Positions 11,330 through 21,802 of a stretch of 64,000 nt of DNA are shown here, piece after piece (the stretch's first letter is position 1; each line of letters opens with the position of its first letter). The notes below the pieces were generated by a model. It was not told the origin of the DNA, did no database searches, and saw only the letters and a program-made list of their open reading frames with translations. The stretch lies in NCBI RefSeq assembly GCF_013377275.1, contig NZ_CP016615.1, forward strand, positions 1,767,740 through 1,831,739, in the 5' to 3' direction. A program made the translations under genes and the position numbers. This DNA comes from Vespertiliibacter pulmonis (GTDB lineage: Bacteria > Pseudomonadota > Gammaproteobacteria > Enterobacterales > Pasteurellaceae).

Positions 11330-11556
11330 TTATTCACAGACTCCGAGCTTGTGTGCCTAAGTCAATGCGACTTCACTGCTTCTTATTTGTTTAATTAAAT
11401 AGCTAAACAATTAAATTAAACCTAAACAAGCGGTTAGATAAATAATATTTTTGCTTGATATGGCAGCCAGCCAGTAATTCTTTCAATATAATAAATTAAG
11501 GAATTCAATGGATTAGCGAGAAATTGCTTGTCCACTCGTATTTAGAAAGGTGTCAA
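11330..11556 (+). promoter_or_regulatory. Structured moaA leader, candidate molybdenum-cofactor (Moco) riboswitch
   Basis: The 220 bases before moaA hold no ORF but several local foldings. Near 11335-11360 CACAG...TTGTG can pair. AAGTC-aatgc-GACTT forms a short hairpin near 11360-11375. AATTCTTT pairs with AAGGAATT near 11477-11507. moaA leaders in many gamma-proteobacteria carry the Moco riboswitch, so this is the obvious hypothesis, but I could not verify the consensus by eye. An ACAAGCGGT uptake signal also lies inside, at 11426-11434. Confidence 0.4.
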
Positions 11557-12585
11557 ATGCAATCTATTCCGATAAAAAATATCGGTAATGACCAACGTGA
11601 AATTTCAGGTCTTATTGACCGCTTTGCACGGCAATATGTCTATTTACGTTTATCCATTACTGATGTCTGCAATTTCCGTTGCAACTACTGCTTACCCGAT
11701 GGGTATCGCCCCTCATCTCATAAACAACGTTTTCTTTCCGTAGAAGAAATTCAACGACTTGTGCGTACTTTTGCAGATCTTGGTACAGAGAAAGTGAGAA
11801 TTACAGGCGGAGAACCGACTCTGCGTAAAGATTTTTTAGAAATTGCTCACACTATTTCACAAACAGCAGGTATTCGCCAAGTTGCTTTAACAACGAACGG
11901 CTACCGTATGGAACGTGATGTTGCTCTTTGGCAACAAGCAGGCATTACACATATTAATGTCAGCGTTGATAGCCTTGACCCTCGTCAATTTCATTTAATT
12001 ACTGGGGAAAATAAATTATCAACTATCTTAAATGGAATAGATAATGCCTTTGAAATTGGCTATCAGAAAGTGAAAGTCAATGCGGTTTTAATGAAACAAT
12101 ACACGCTAAAAGGCTTAGATCAATTTTTACACTGGATCAAAGATCGCCCTATTCAAATGCGTTTTATTGAACTAATGGAAACGGGCGAAATGGACACGTT
12201 CTTTCATCAGCAACATCTTTCAGGACAGGCAATTTTACAACGTCTAACTGAAGAAGGCTGGCAATTACAACCAAAATCTATAACCGATGGTCCAGCTAAA
12301 ATACTGGCCCACCCTGACTATCAAGGTGAAATTGGGCTAATAATGCCTTATGAAAAAAACTTCTGCACCAGTTGTAACCGCCTACGAGTTTCTGCCCTTG
12401 GAAAACTACATCTTTGCCTATTTGGGGAAGAAGGTATTGAATTACGTGATCTATTACAGGACGATACTCAACAGCTACAACTTGAGGCTCGTTTGAAAGC
12501 AGCATTACAAGGCAAACGAGAACATCATTATCTGCATATTGGCGACAGTGGTGTACGAAATAATCTCGCTAGCATTGGGGGCTAA
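11557..12585 (+). CDS. moaA: GTP 3',8-cyclase MoaA (molybdenum cofactor biosynthesis)
   Basis: A radical-SAM enzyme that converts GTP to (8S)-3',8-cyclo-7,8-dihydro-GTP, the first step of molybdopterin synthesis. It has 342 residues. The N-terminal cluster motif is CNFRCNYC, the GGEPTLR loop follows, and the second cluster is CTSCNR...C near the C-terminus. The protein ends in the conserved Gly-Gly tail required for activity. ATG 11557 is preceded by AGAAAGG at six bases; the in-frame TTG at 11524 has no such support. The usual moaCDE partners do not follow; instead there is a 550-base gap and then sucA. Confidence 0.95.
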   Translation: MQSIPIKNIGNDQREISGLIDRFARQYVYLRLSITDVCNFRCNYCLPDGYRPSSHKQRFLSVEEIQRLVRTFADLGTEKVRITGGEPTLRKDFLEIAHTISQTAGIRQVALTTNGYRMERDVALWQQAGITHINVSVDSLDPRQFHLITGENKLSTILNGIDNAFEIGYQKVKVNAVLMKQYTLKGLDQFLHWIKDRPIQMRFIELMETGEMDTFFHQQHLSGQAILQRLTEEGWQLQPKSITDGPAKILAHPDYQGEIGLIMPYEKNFCTSCNRLRVSALGKLHLCLFGEEGIELRDLLQDDTQQLQLEARLKAALQGKREHHYLHIGDSGVRNNLASIGG

Positions 12586-13141
12586 TGGCTAATTATTTTA
12601 GAAAACGACCGCTTGCTAAATTAAATAAAGAAATGCAATCGGTTGTTTGTTTAATCCACATATTTAGCAATCTAGGTACTAAGTAATTACTGAATACTCC
12701 TTCTTCATCGCTAAACGTAACTGTTTATCTTGAATATTATACATCTCTTGACATAAAAATATTTTGAAGACTAATTTGCTCCATTTCATTGATTTTATCG
12801 TAAATAAACCAAGTAAATAAAACTGCGATCACAAATACTATATTTTGATTCTAACGCTCTTAGATTTGTATAAAATATAGAGTGAATAACCAACACAGTA
12901 TATATTTTAGCCTACACAATCAATCACTTAACTTATTTCATCTAAAATTTGTTACATTTTTGTGAAAATTAGACTTGTATCACATTTTTTCCTTTTATTT
13001 TCAGGCATAATATAGCTATTGATCTATCGCTGACAAATCATCATTTGCTCACAGCGTTTTTTGGTTTTGTTGCCATTAAATTCAGTATAATCGCAACGTA
13101 TTCTATCTGTAAATACACTACTCAATAAGGTTAGGTCTTGT
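12586..13141. other. Gene-free interval with the sucA promoter region
   Basis: AT-rich and without a convincing gene. A 33-codon ORF overlapping the moaA stop is judged spurious. The proximal part has uptake-signal-like ACCGCTTGC. The last 150 bases before sucA should hold its promoter and probably catabolite or redox control, but I could not assign individual boxes. Confidence 0.6.
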
Positions 13142-15946
13142 ATGCAACATAAACATCTTGATGAATGGCTTTCTTCCACAGCATTAGGTGGAGCTAATCA
13201 ATCTTATGTTGAAGAAATCTATGAGCAGTATCTTGATGATCCTGCAAGTGTTGATGAGAGTTGGCAGGCAATTTTTGCTCGACTTCCTGAAACAACAACA
13301 CCCGAACAATCACACGCCAGAGTGCGTGATTATTTCCGCCGTTTAGCACGAGAAAATAGTACTCAGGCGGTTACAGTTATTGACCCTGAAGCCAGTGCAA
13401 AATTAGTCAAAATTATGCAATTTATCAATGCTTATCGTTTCCGTGGTCATCTGGAAGCTAATCTCGATCCGCTTAATTACTACCGTTGGAAAACCTCTCA
13501 AGTTCCTGAGTTAAATTATCAATATCACGGCTTTACTGAACAAGATCTAAATGAAACCTTTAATATCAATCGCTTTGTTTACAATAAAGAGATGATAAAA
13601 CTCGGTGAACTTACAGAAATATTGAAAAAAACCTATTGCGGAAGTATTGGTCTTGAATTTATGCACGTTCAAGATATGGAACAAAAAAACTGGCTACAAA
13701 CTAAAATGGAAAGTTTTGTTAATCAGCCTCTTTTTACCCGTGATGAAAAAATTAACTTGTTAAAAGAACTAACTGCTGCAGATGGTTTAGAGCGTTATTT
13801 AGGAGCAAAATTCCCTGGGGCAAAACGTTTTTCCCTTGAAGGCAGTGATGCTTTTATTCCAATGATGAAAGAAATTATTCGCCAAGCAAGCCGTGAAGGC
13901 ATTACTGATGTAGTAATGGGAATGGCTCACCGTGGTCGTTTAAATATGCTCATCAATGTGCTCGGTAAAAAACCTGCTGAATTATTTGATGAATTTGCTG
14001 GTAAACATTCAGGGGATCGCACAGGCGATGTAAAATATCACCAAGGTTTCTCATCAGACTTCGCTGTAGATGATAAAAAAGTTCACTTAGCCCTTGCTTT
14101 CAACCCATCTCATTTAGAAATTGTCAGTCCTGTTGTCGTTGGTTCTGTACGAGCAAGACAAACTCGAATTCAAGATAAAGAACATAATAAAGTTCTAGCC
14201 GTTACCGTTCACGGCGACTCAGCGGTTGCTGGACAAGGTATCGTTCAAGAAACCTTAAATATGTCTGCAGCTCGTGGTTATACTGTTGGTGGTACCATTC
14301 GTATTGTTATCAATAACCAAATCGGTTTTACTACATCAAACCCTAATGATACCCGTTCAACAGAATACTGTACGGATATTGCGAAAATGATTCAAGCGCC
14401 AATCATTCACGTCAATGGCGATGATCCTGAAGCAGTCGCTTTTGCAGCCCGTATGGCAGTAGAATATCGTTGCAAATTTAAGCGTGATATTTTTATTGAT
14501 TTAATCTCTTATCGTCGCCACGGACATAATGAAGCTGATGAGCCACTAGCAACTCAGCCAATGATGTATAGCATTATTAAGAAGCACCCAACCCCTCGTA
14601 AAGTGTATGCTGATCGCCTAATTGCTGAAGGAATTATCACAAATGATGATGAAACAGAAATGATGAACCGCTACCGTGATGCATTAGATAACGGTGATCG
14701 TGTTGTCAGCGAATGGCGTGAAATGAATATGGCAACAATTGATTGGTTACAATATCTGAACTATGAATGGACAGATAGCTACGAAAGTAAATTCTCTAGT
14801 GACCGTTTCTTAGAAATCGCAAAACGTGTTTGTGATTATCCAGAAAATGTTCGTCCACATTCTCGTGTTGAAAAAATCTATAATGACCGCCGAGAAATGT
14901 ACAATAGTAATAAACTATTCGACTGGGGTATGGCAGAAACAATGGCATATGCAACCTTACTTGATGAAGGCATTAACGTTCGTTTATCAGGTGAAGATGC
15001 AGGTCGAGGAACATTCTTCCACCGTCACGCAGTTATTCATAATCAAAATGATGGTACAGGCTATGTCCCTCTCACAAAACTTCACGGTAATCAAGGCCGC
15101 TTTGAAGTGTGGGATTCTGTATTATCTGAAGAAGCTGTGCTTGCATTTGAATATGGCTATGCAACAACCGATCCTAAAACATTAACCATTTGGGAAGCAC
15201 AATTTGGTGATTTTGCTAATGGTGCACAGATCGTAATTGACCAATTTATCAGTTCTGGTGAACAAAAATGGGGCAGAATGTGTGGATTAGTGATGTTATT
15301 ACCACACGGTTATGAAGGGCAAGGGCCTGAACACTCGTCAGCTCGCTTGGAGCGCTATTTGCAACTTTGTGCAGAACAGAATATGCAAGTTTGTGTACCA
15401 TCGACGCCAGCACAGGTTTATCATATGCTTCGCCGTCAAGCTATCCGTAAAATGCGTCGCCCATTGATTGCAATTTCACCGAAATCATTGCTACGCCACC
15501 CGCTTGCTGTTTCAACTCTTGATGAATTAGTCAATGGCGAATTCCAAAATGTTATTCCAGAAATTGATGAACTTGATCCAAAAGGTGTTAAGCGTATTGT
15601 TCTTTGTTCTGGTAAAGTCTATTACGATCTTCTCGAACAACGCCGAGCAAATCAGCAAACAGATGTCGCAATTATTCGGATTGAACAACTGTACCCATAC
15701 CCACACAATGATGTGAAAAAAGCGCTTGAGCCTTATGCACACGTTACGGATTATGTATGGTGTCAGGAAGAGCCACAAAATCAAGGCGCTTGGTATTGTA
15801 GCAAACATAACTTTGAAGCATCGATTCCAGATAATGCAAAATTAAAATACGCAGGCCGCCCTGCTTCAGCATCACCTGCAGTAGGCTATATGTCCCTGCA
15901 TACGAAACAACAAAAACAACTCGTAGAAGATGCTTTAACTCTATAA
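13142..15946 (+). CDS. sucA: 2-oxoglutarate dehydrogenase E1 component (SucA)
   Basis: Thiamine-diphosphate-dependent decarboxylase that hands a succinyl group to the lipoyl arm of SucB. It has 934 residues, as in E. coli. The N-terminus carries the peripheral domain that docks on E2 (LSSTALGGANQSYVEE). Further on are VMGMAHRGRLNML, the ThDP region HGDSAVAGQG...NNQIGFTT, and the C-terminal transketolase-like domain with LLPHGYEGQGPEHSSARLER. It is the first gene of sucABCD. No sdh genes precede it, unlike E. coli, consistent with the incomplete TCA cycle of Pasteurellaceae. Confidence 0.96.
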   Translation: MQHKHLDEWLSSTALGGANQSYVEEIYEQYLDDPASVDESWQAIFARLPETTTPEQSHARVRDYFRRLARENSTQAVTVIDPEASAKLVKIMQFINAYRFRGHLEANLDPLNYYRWKTSQVPELNYQYHGFTEQDLNETFNINRFVYNKEMIKLGELTEILKKTYCGSIGLEFMHVQDMEQKNWLQTKMESFVNQPLFTRDEKINLLKELTAADGLERYLGAKFPGAKRFSLEGSDAFIPMMKEIIRQASREGITDVVMGMAHRGRLNMLINVLGKKPAELFDEFAGKHSGDRTGDVKYHQGFSSDFAVDDKKVHLALAFNPSHLEIVSPVVVGSVRARQTRIQDKEHNKVLAVTVHGDSAVAGQGIVQETLNMSAARGYTVGGTIRIVINNQIGFTTSNPNDTRSTEYCTDIAKMIQAPIIHVNGDDPEAVAFAARMAVEYRCKFKRDIFIDLISYRRHGHNEADEPLATQPMMYSIIKKHPTPRKVYADRLIAEGIITNDDETEMMNRYRDALDNGDRVVSEWREMNMATIDWLQYLNYEWTDSYESKFSSDRFLEIAKRVCDYPENVRPHSRVEKIYNDRREMYNSNKLFDWGMAETMAYATLLDEGINVRLSGEDAGRGTFFHRHAVIHNQNDGTGYVPLTKLHGNQGRFEVWDSVLSEEAVLAFEYGYATTDPKTLTIWEAQFGDFANGAQIVIDQFISSGEQKWGRMCGLVMLLPHGYEGQGPEHSSARLERYLQLCAEQNMQVCVPSTPAQVYHMLRRQAIRKMRRPLIAISPKSLLRHPLAVSTLDELVNGEFQNVIPEIDELDPKGVKRIVLCSGKVYYDLLEQRRANQQTDVAIIRIEQLYPYPHNDVKKALEPYAHVTDYVWCQEEPQNQGAWYCSKHNFEASIPDNAKLKYAGRPASASPAVGYMSLHTKQQKQLVEDALTL

Positions 15947-15955
15947 TTTTTAAAC

Positions 15956-15977
15956 ATTCCCCTTTGGAAAGGGGAAT
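15956..15977 (+). other. Intercistronic hairpin between sucA and sucB
   Basis: ATTCCCCTTT and AAAGGGGAAT form a nearly loop-less stem ten bases after the sucA stop. No T-tract follows, so it more likely protects mRNA 3' ends or tunes relative expression than terminates. Confidence 0.6.
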
Positions 15978-15997
15978 AATATATAAAAGGAAAAACT

Positions 15998-17197
15998 ATG
16001 ACTATCGAAATTCTTGTTCCAGATTTGCCAGAATCGGTGGCAGACGCAACGGTGGCAACTTGGCATAAAAAAGCAGGCGATACCGTAAAACGTGATGAAG
16101 TAATTGTAGAAATTGAAACCGATAAAGTGGTCTTAGAAGTCCCAGCCACACAAGACGGTGTCCTAACCGAAATTTTACAAGACACTGGTGCTACGGTTAT
16201 CAGTAAACAACTCTTAGGTACTCTCTCTGCCCTACAAGCAGGCGATTTAGCTAAAGAAACAACAAAATCTAACGATGAACCAACCGCTAGTACGAACACA
16301 GACAATGATTCAGAAGCGCAAGGCCCTGCGGTTCGCCGTTTACTTGCTGAACATAATTTAACGGCGGAAGAAGTAAAAGGTACAGGTGTAGGTGGACGTA
16401 TTACTCGTGAAGATATTGAAGCGACTATTGCAAAACGTAAATCAGAAAAAGTCACAGAAAAAGTTGAAAATACTTTAAATTCAGTTGCTTACTCTGCTCG
16501 TAGCGAAAAACGTGTACCAATGACCCGCTTGCGTAAACGGATTGCTGAACGCCTACTTGAAGCTAAAAATACAACGGCAATGCTGACTACGTTTAATGAA
16601 GTGGATATGCAACCAATTATGAGTTTACGCAAACAATATGGCGATAAATTTGAAAAACAACACGGCGTTCGTTTAGGTTTTATGTCTTTCTATATTAAAG
16701 CCGTAGTCGAAGCACTGAAACGCTATCCAGAAGTCAATGCATCTATTGATGGCGATGATGTAGTTTACCATAACTATTTTGATATCAGCATCGCAGTTTC
16801 TACTCCTCGTGGGCTGGTTACTCCTGTCTTGCGTGATTGCGATAAATTAAGTATGGCAGAAATTGAAAAACAAATTAAAGCACTAGCAGAAAAAGGACGT
16901 GATGGTAAATTAACCGTTGAAGATTTAACAGGCGGTAACTTCACTATTACCAATGGTGGTGTTTTCGGTTCATTGATGTCTACCCCGATTATCAACCCCC
17001 CACAAAGTGCTATTTTAGGTATGCACGCTATTAAAGATCGTCCCGTTGCCGTTGATGGTCAGGTTGTTATTCGCCCGATGATGTATCTTGCATTAAGTTA
17101 CGATCACCGCTTAATTGACGGTCGTGAATCCGTTGGTTTCTTAGTGGCTATTAAAGATCTACTAGAAGACCCAACTCGTTTATTATTGGAAATTTAA
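15998..17197 (+). CDS. sucB: Dihydrolipoyl succinyltransferase, E2 of 2-oxoglutarate dehydrogenase (SucB)
   Basis: Core acyltransferase of the complex. The 399 residues comprise one lipoyl domain with the modified lysine in [10 protein letters not shown] (Lys43), an Ala/Thr-poor acidic linker, the E1/E3-binding domain ([13 protein letters not shown]...GRITREDI) near residues 107-145, and the catalytic domain ending in the [11 protein letters not shown] active-site histidine motif. The start is preceded by AAAAGGA. The third component, lipoamide dehydrogenase, is not in the window and is presumably shared with pyruvate dehydrogenase. Confidence 0.96.
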   Translation: MTIEILVPDLPESVADATVATWHKKAGDTVKRDEVIVEIETDKVVLEVPATQDGVLTEILQDTGATVISKQLLGTLSALQAGDLAKETTKSNDEPTASTNTDNDSEAQGPAVRRLLAEHNLTAEEVKGTGVGGRITREDIEATIAKRKSEKVTEKVENTLNSVAYSARSEKRVPMTRLRKRIAERLLEAKNTTAMLTTFNEVDMQPIMSLRKQYGDKFEKQHGVRLGFMSFYIKAVVEALKRYPEVNASIDGDDVVYHNYFDISIAVSTPRGLVTPVLRDCDKLSMAEIEKQIKALAEKGRDGKLTVEDLTGGNFTITNGGVFGSLMSTPIINPPQSAILGMHAIKDRPVAVDGQVVIRPMMYLALSYDHRLIDGRESVGFLVAIKDLLEDPTRLLLEI

Positions 17198-17207
17198 TCC
17201 ACAATCA

Positions 17208-17231
17208 AACCGCTTATAAACAAGCGGTTTA
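17208..17231 (+). other. Inverted pair of uptake signals forming a hairpin between sucB and sucC
   Basis: AAACCGCTT and AAGCGGTTT are exact reverse complements around a six-base loop, and the right arm belongs to a full ACAAGCGGT uptake signal. Such inverted USS pairs are common after Pasteurellaceae genes and act as weak terminators or mRNA stabilisers. Confidence 0.75.
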
Positions 17232-17263
17232 ATTATAGGAAATCTAACAACAGAGGATATTGT

Positions 17264-18430
17264 ATGAACCTACACGAATACCAAGCAAAACAAATTTTTG
17301 CACAATACCAATTACCTGTGGGAAAAGGTATCGCTTGCAAAACAGCCGATGAAGCAGCTGAAGCAATTAAACAACTGGCTGGCGATGTTTGGGTCGCTAA
17401 ATGTCAAGTACATGCAGGCGGACGAGGTAAAGCTGGTGGAGTAAAATTAGTTCGAAATGAAGCAGAAGTTCGTGAATTTGCCAATAATTGGCTTGGAAAA
17501 CGCTTAGTTACCTTTCAAACAGATGCAAATGGCCAGCCTGTAAACACAATCTATATCGAAGAAGGTTGTGGTATCGAAAAAGAACTTTATCTTGGAGCCG
17601 TTTTAGATCGTGCATCACAACGTGTTGTTTTTATGGTTTCTACGGAAGGTGGCGTAAATATTGAAGAAGTCGCAGAAAAAACACCTCATTTATTACATAA
17701 AATTGCAATCGATCCCCTTGTTGGAGGAATGCCTTATCAAGGACGTGAACTTGCCTTTAAGCTCGGATTAAAAGGCGATCAAATCAAACAATTTAGCCAT
17801 ATTTTCGTCCAAATGTCGAAAATGTTTGTTGAGAAAGATTTAGCATTATTAGAAGTTAATCCATTAGTGATTACCAAAGCAGGCAATTTACTCTGCTTAG
17901 ATGCCAAAATGGTTGTAGATAGTAATGCACTTTATCGCCAACCTGAACTTAAAGCAATGCAAGATCCTAGCCAAGAAGATCCAAGAGAAGCACTAGCCGA
18001 ATCTCATCAGCTTAACTATGTTGCCTTAGAAGGTAATATCGGCTGTATGGTTAATGGTGCAGGTTTAGCAATGGGGACAATGGATATTGTTAAATTACAC
18101 GGCGGACAGCCAGCGAATTTCCTTGATGTAGGAGGCGGTGCAACTAAAGAACGTGTTGCTGAAGCATTTAAAATTATCTTATCAGATAAAGCTGTTAAAG
18201 CGGTACTTGTGAATATTTTTGGCGGTATTGTTCGCTGTGATCTCATTGCAGAAGGTATTATCGCAGCCGTTGATGAAGTGGGCGTAAATGTGCCAGTTGT
18301 AGTACGTTTGGAAGGCAATAATGCACCACTTGGCCGTGAAATTTTAGCAAAAAGTGGCTTAAATATTATCGCAGCAAATACCTTAACTGATGCAGCAGTT
18401 CAAGCTGTAAAAGCAGCAAATGGCAACTAA
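17264..18430 (+). CDS. sucC: Succinyl-CoA synthetase beta subunit (SucC)
   Basis: Nucleotide-binding subunit of succinyl-CoA synthetase, making ATP/GTP from succinyl-CoA. It has 388 residues, the standard length. An ATP-grasp fold opens with [12 protein letters not shown], has [20 protein letters not shown] nucleotide binding, and the C-terminal CoA-ligase half carries NVGGGA-like [13 protein letters not shown] and [10 protein letters not shown]. It ends 11 bases before sucD. Confidence 0.96.
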   Translation: MNLHEYQAKQIFAQYQLPVGKGIACKTADEAAEAIKQLAGDVWVAKCQVHAGGRGKAGGVKLVRNEAEVREFANNWLGKRLVTFQTDANGQPVNTIYIEEGCGIEKELYLGAVLDRASQRVVFMVSTEGGVNIEEVAEKTPHLLHKIAIDPLVGGMPYQGRELAFKLGLKGDQIKQFSHIFVQMSKMFVEKDLALLEVNPLVITKAGNLLCLDAKMVVDSNALYRQPELKAMQDPSQEDPREALAESHQLNYVALEGNIGCMVNGAGLAMGTMDIVKLHGGQPANFLDVGGGATKERVAEAFKIILSDKAVKAVLVNIFGGIVRCDLIAEGIIAAVDEVGVNVPVVVRLEGNNAPLGREILAKSGLNIIAANTLTDAAVQAVKAANGN

Positions 18431-18441
18431 GGGGAAATAGA

Positions 18442-19314
18442 ATGTCAATTTTAATCAATAAAGATACAAAAGTAATTTGCCAAGGTTTCACTGGCGGACA
18501 AGGTACATTCCATTCAGAACAAGCTCTTGCTTATGGTACAAAGCTAGTTGGTGGCGTTTCCCCTGGTAAAGGTGGCACAACCCACTTAGGCTTACCTGTT
18601 TTTAATACTGTACGTGAAGCGGTTGAGCAAACGAGTGCTACCGCAACGGTTATTTATGTTCCAGCAGGTGGTTGTAAAGATGCAATTTTAGAAGCGATTG
18701 ACGCAGGTATTAAACTGATTGTTTGTATCACAGAAGGTATCCCAACTTTAGATATGTTGGAAGTAAAACAACGTTTAAATGAAACAGGCGTTCGTATGAT
18801 TGGGCCAAACTGCCCAGGTGTAATTACCCCAGAAGAGTGCAAAATCGGGATTATGCCAGGTAATATTCATAAAAAAGGTAAAATTGGGATTGTCTCTCGC
18901 TCTGGCACATTAACTTACGAAGCGGTCAAACAAACTACTGATGAAGGTTTTGGACAATCCACTTGTGTCGGTATCGGTGGTGATCCAATCCCGGGTTCAA
19001 ACTTCATTGATATTTTAAAACTTTTCCAAGAAGATCCACAAACAGAAGCCATTGTAATGATTGGTGAAATTGGTGGTTCTGCGGAAGAAGAAGCTGCTGC
19101 ATTCATTAAAGAGTATGTCACTAAACCTGTCGTAAGCTATATTGCAGGCGTTACTGCACCAAAAGGTAAACGTATGGGACACGCTGGTGCAATCATCAGT
19201 GGTGGTAAAGGCACTGCTGATGAAAAATTTGCAGCCCTTGAAGCTGCTGGTGTCAAAACTGTACGCAGTCTTGCAGATATCGGTTCTGCCTTAAAAGAAG
19301 TATTAAATAAATAA
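18442..19314 (+). CDS. sucD: Succinyl-CoA synthetase alpha subunit (SucD)
   Basis: CoA-binding subunit carrying the phosphohistidine. It has 290 residues. The N-terminal Rossmann CoA-binding domain begins [33 protein letters not shown] and the catalytic-histidine loop [14 protein letters not shown] are intact. AAGGGGAA lies six to eight bases before the start. It is the last gene of sucABCD and is followed by a clear terminator. Confidence 0.96.
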   Translation: MSILINKDTKVICQGFTGGQGTFHSEQALAYGTKLVGGVSPGKGGTTHLGLPVFNTVREAVEQTSATATVIYVPAGGCKDAILEAIDAGIKLIVCITEGIPTLDMLEVKQRLNETGVRMIGPNCPGVITPEECKIGIMPGNIHKKGKIGIVSRSGTLTYEAVKQTTDEGFGQSTCVGIGGDPIPGSNFIDILKLFQEDPQTEAIVMIGEIGGSAEEEAAAFIKEYVTKPVVSYIAGVTAPKGKRMGHAGAIISGGKGTADEKFAALEAAGVKTVRSLADIGSALKEVLNK

Positions 19315-19323
19315 TCCATTTAG

Positions 19324-19353
19324 AAATCCCCTAAAGACTAATTTAGGGGATTT
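19324..19353. terminator. Terminator between sucD and folC
   Basis: A perfect 12-base stem, AAATCCCCTAAA with TTTAGGGGATTT, loop of six, lies between convergent genes. Confidence 0.85.
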
Positions 19354-19386
19354 GATAATCTATACTAAATTATCAAATAATATCAG

Positions 19387-20685
19387 CTATACCACTATCT
19401 CACTCATAAAATCTGCAATTGTATGGAAAGAACCAAAAACAATGACTAAATCTTGTTTAGATGCTTTAATAAAAACCGATTGGCTTGCTGAATTCACATC
19501 TTTATAAGCTGTTACAACTGCTTGTGGCAATATTGGTTGTAATTTTTTCACAATACTCTCCCCACTCTGCCCTCGAAAGCAATCTAACCCCGCACAGAAC
19601 CACTCATCAACAATATCAGCTAATGGCATAACAATACCTGCTAAATCTTTATCTTCTAAAACACTAAACACTGCATAAATTTTACTATGCAATGGTTTTA
19701 ATTCTCGCAAACGTTCAGCTAAATAACGGGCAGCGTGAGGATTATGACCAACATCAACAATCACAGGAGCAAGCGGTTGGTTTGGTTTAATTTTTTGCAA
19801 AATAGTATCCGTAAGCCATTGAAAACGACCTATCATTTCCGTTTCAATAATCGCCTCACTGATTATTTGATCGCTCAGTTCAAATGGTAATGTTTCTAAT
19901 ACCGCTACGGCTGTTGCACAATTAGGTATTGGTATTTTGGGCATCGGCAAATCTAAGGATTTATCTGCCGAACGCCACTGCAAGCGGTTAGATTTTACAG
20001 AAAATGTCCAATCAATATTACGGCACATTATCTGACAATTTAATGCCTTCGCATAATCCAAAATACTTTGTGGGCAATCTGGCTCGCCAATAACAACAGG
20101 AATATTTTCTCGAAAAATGCCTGCTTTCTCTCGTCCAATAATTTCTCGGTTATTCCCCAAAAATTCAACGTGATCAATATCAATCGAAGTAATCACAGCA
20201 AAATTTGTATCAACAATATTTGTGGCATCTAAACGTCCACCCAGTCCAACTTCTAAAATAGCAACATCAACCTTGGCTTTACGGAATAAATCCAATCCAG
20301 CTAAAGTGCCAAATTCAAAATAAGTTAATGATTGTGAACGATTTTTTTCAATAAAATTGAAAGATTGAATCAGATCTTTATCTGATACTGATTCACCTTG
20401 AATTCTCACTCGTTCATTATAACGAAATAAATGCGGTGAAGAATAAACGCCAACTCGTAAACCGCTTTTTAACAACGCCATTTCTAATAATTTACACGTT
20501 GAGCCTTTACCGTTTGTTCCCGCAACAGTAATAACATACGGAGCAGGGTTACGTAAATTCAATGCCTCTGCGACTTCACAAATACGCTCTAATCCCATAT
20601 CAATGGGCTTAAAATGGCTTTTTTCCAAATAGGAAAGCCACGTTTCCAAAGAATCCGTGGCTTTAGGAATAATTAAATCAGTCAT
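19387..20685 (-). CDS. folC: Dihydrofolate synthase / folylpolyglutamate synthase (FolC)
   Basis: A bifunctional Mur-ligase-family enzyme that adds glutamate to dihydropteroate and to folates. It has 432 residues. The ATP loop is VAGTNGKGSTCKLLE, followed by SSPHLFRYNERVRI, the EVGLGGRLDATN motif and DVGHNPHAA in the C-terminal domain. It starts 16 bases after accD on the same strand; the accD-folC pairing is conserved widely in gamma-proteobacteria. Confidence 0.95.
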   Translation of the reverse strand: MTDLIIPKATDSLETWLSYLEKSHFKPIDMGLERICEVAEALNLRNPAPYVITVAGTNGKGSTCKLLEMALLKSGLRVGVYSSPHLFRYNERVRIQGESVSDKDLIQSFNFIEKNRSQSLTYFEFGTLAGLDLFRKAKVDVAILEVGLGGRLDATNIVDTNFAVITSIDIDHVEFLGNNREIIGREKAGIFRENIPVVIGEPDCPQSILDYAKALNCQIMCRNIDWTFSVKSNRLQWRSADKSLDLPMPKIPIPNCATAVAVLETLPFELSDQIISEAIIETEMIGRFQWLTDTILQKIKPNQPLAPVIVDVGHNPHAARYLAERLRELKPLHSKIYAVFSVLEDKDLAGIVMPLADIVDEWFCAGLDCFRGQSGESIVKKLQPILPQAVVTAYKDVNSASQSVFIKASKQDLVIVFGSFHTIADFMSEIVV

Positions 20686-20701
20686 TATGTTACTTTATTT
20701 T

Positions 20702-21595
20702 TTAAGCGTCATTAACCGTTTCGACCAATTCACCCTGTTTAAATGGGGTTGATTGGTGAGTTAGTTTTGCCACTAAACGAGAAAGGGTATCACGCATTTC
20801 TTTACGATGTACGATCATATCAATCGCTCCCTTTTCCAATAAAAACTCACTACGTTGGAAACCTTCAGGTAATTTCTCACGCACAGTTTGCTCAATCACA
20901 CGGGGGCCTGCAAACCCAATTAAAGCTTTTGGTTCAGCAATATTGATATCGCCTAACATTGCAAGACTTGCAGAAACACCGCCTAAGGTAGGATCAGTTA
21001 GCACAGAGATAAAAGGAACGCCTTGTGTTTGCATTTTTGCCAAAATTGCACTCGTTTTTGCCATTTGCATTAGCGAAAATAAAGCCTCTTGCATACGAGC
21101 TCCACCTGATGCAGAAAAACAGATAAGCGGAATATTTTCTGCTAATGCTTTTTCTGCCGCACGAACAAATTTCGCACCAACCACCGATCCCATTGAACCG
21201 CCCATAAACTCAAAATTAAAAGACGCTACTACAACAGGCATATCATATAATTTGCCCGACATTACGATAAACGCATCTTTTTCGCCAGTTTGTTTTTGCG
21301 CAGCACTCAAACGATCCTTATATTTTTTTAAATCCTTAAATTTTAAAATATCTTGTGGTTCAAGCTCTGCCGCCAATTCTTCTGCTGAACCTTCATCTAA
21401 CAATTCAAGTAACCGAGTACGAGCATCAATTCGCATATGGTGATCGCATTTTGGACAAACTTGCATATTCCGCTTTAACTCTTCGCTATATAACACTTGA
21501 CCACAACTGCTACATTTTGTCCAAACACCTTCTGGAATTTTTGATTTTGTCCCACTAGATGACGTTTTTCCTAAAATTTTTTCGATCCAACTCAT
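20702..21595 (-). CDS. accD: Acetyl-CoA carboxylase carboxyltransferase beta subunit (AccD)
   Basis: With AccA it transfers carboxyl from biotin to acetyl-CoA, the committed step of fatty-acid synthesis. It has 297 residues. An N-terminal zinc ribbon uses Cys28, Cys31, Cys47 and Cys50 (CSSC...CPKC). The crotonase-like core has [21 protein letters not shown] and [11 protein letters not shown]. First gene of accD-folC. The upstream 200 bases to aspC hold both divergent promoters but no further gene. Confidence 0.96.
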   Translation of the reverse strand: MSWIEKILGKTSSSGTKSKIPEGVWTKCSSCGQVLYSEELKRNMQVCPKCDHHMRIDARTRLLELLDEGSAEELAAELEPQDILKFKDLKKYKDRLSAAQKQTGEKDAFIVMSGKLYDMPVVVASFNFEFMGGSMGSVVGAKFVRAAEKALAENIPLICFSASGGARMQEALFSLMQMAKTSAILAKMQTQGVPFISVLTDPTLGGVSASLAMLGDINIAEPKALIGFAGPRVIEQTVREKLPEGFQRSEFLLEKGAIDMIVHRKEMRDTLSRLVAKLTHQSTPFKQGELVETVNDA

Positions 21596-21802
21596 TTTTT
21601 ACCTATTTCTGTGTTGAGAAAATTGTGTGTATTAGACCATAAACGCTTAGAAATTTCTATACAAAAAGGTTCGACCTGCATTTATGTGAAGTAAACCACA
21701 AATTTTACAAATTTTTAGCAAAAAGCCCCGCTTGCGCTTGCTAAAAAAATGATTTAGCCGTATAAATTCACTCATTTACACACAACGTTAGAGGAAAATT
21801 CA

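Noticed and set aside
11524..11556. TTG start for moaA at 11524
   Set aside because: Rare start codon without Shine-Dalgarno; ATG 11557 has AGAAAGG and matches the known MoaA N-terminus.
12585..12686. A 33-codon ORF overlapping the moaA stop (TAATG)
   Set aside because: No ribosome site of its own, a sequence partly made of an uptake-signal-like motif, and no resemblance to MoaC or any other family.
15886..16455. 189-aa minus-strand ORF over the sucA-sucB junction
   Set aside because: Antisense to strongly conserved coding sequence; Ser/Val-rich composition typical of shadow frames.
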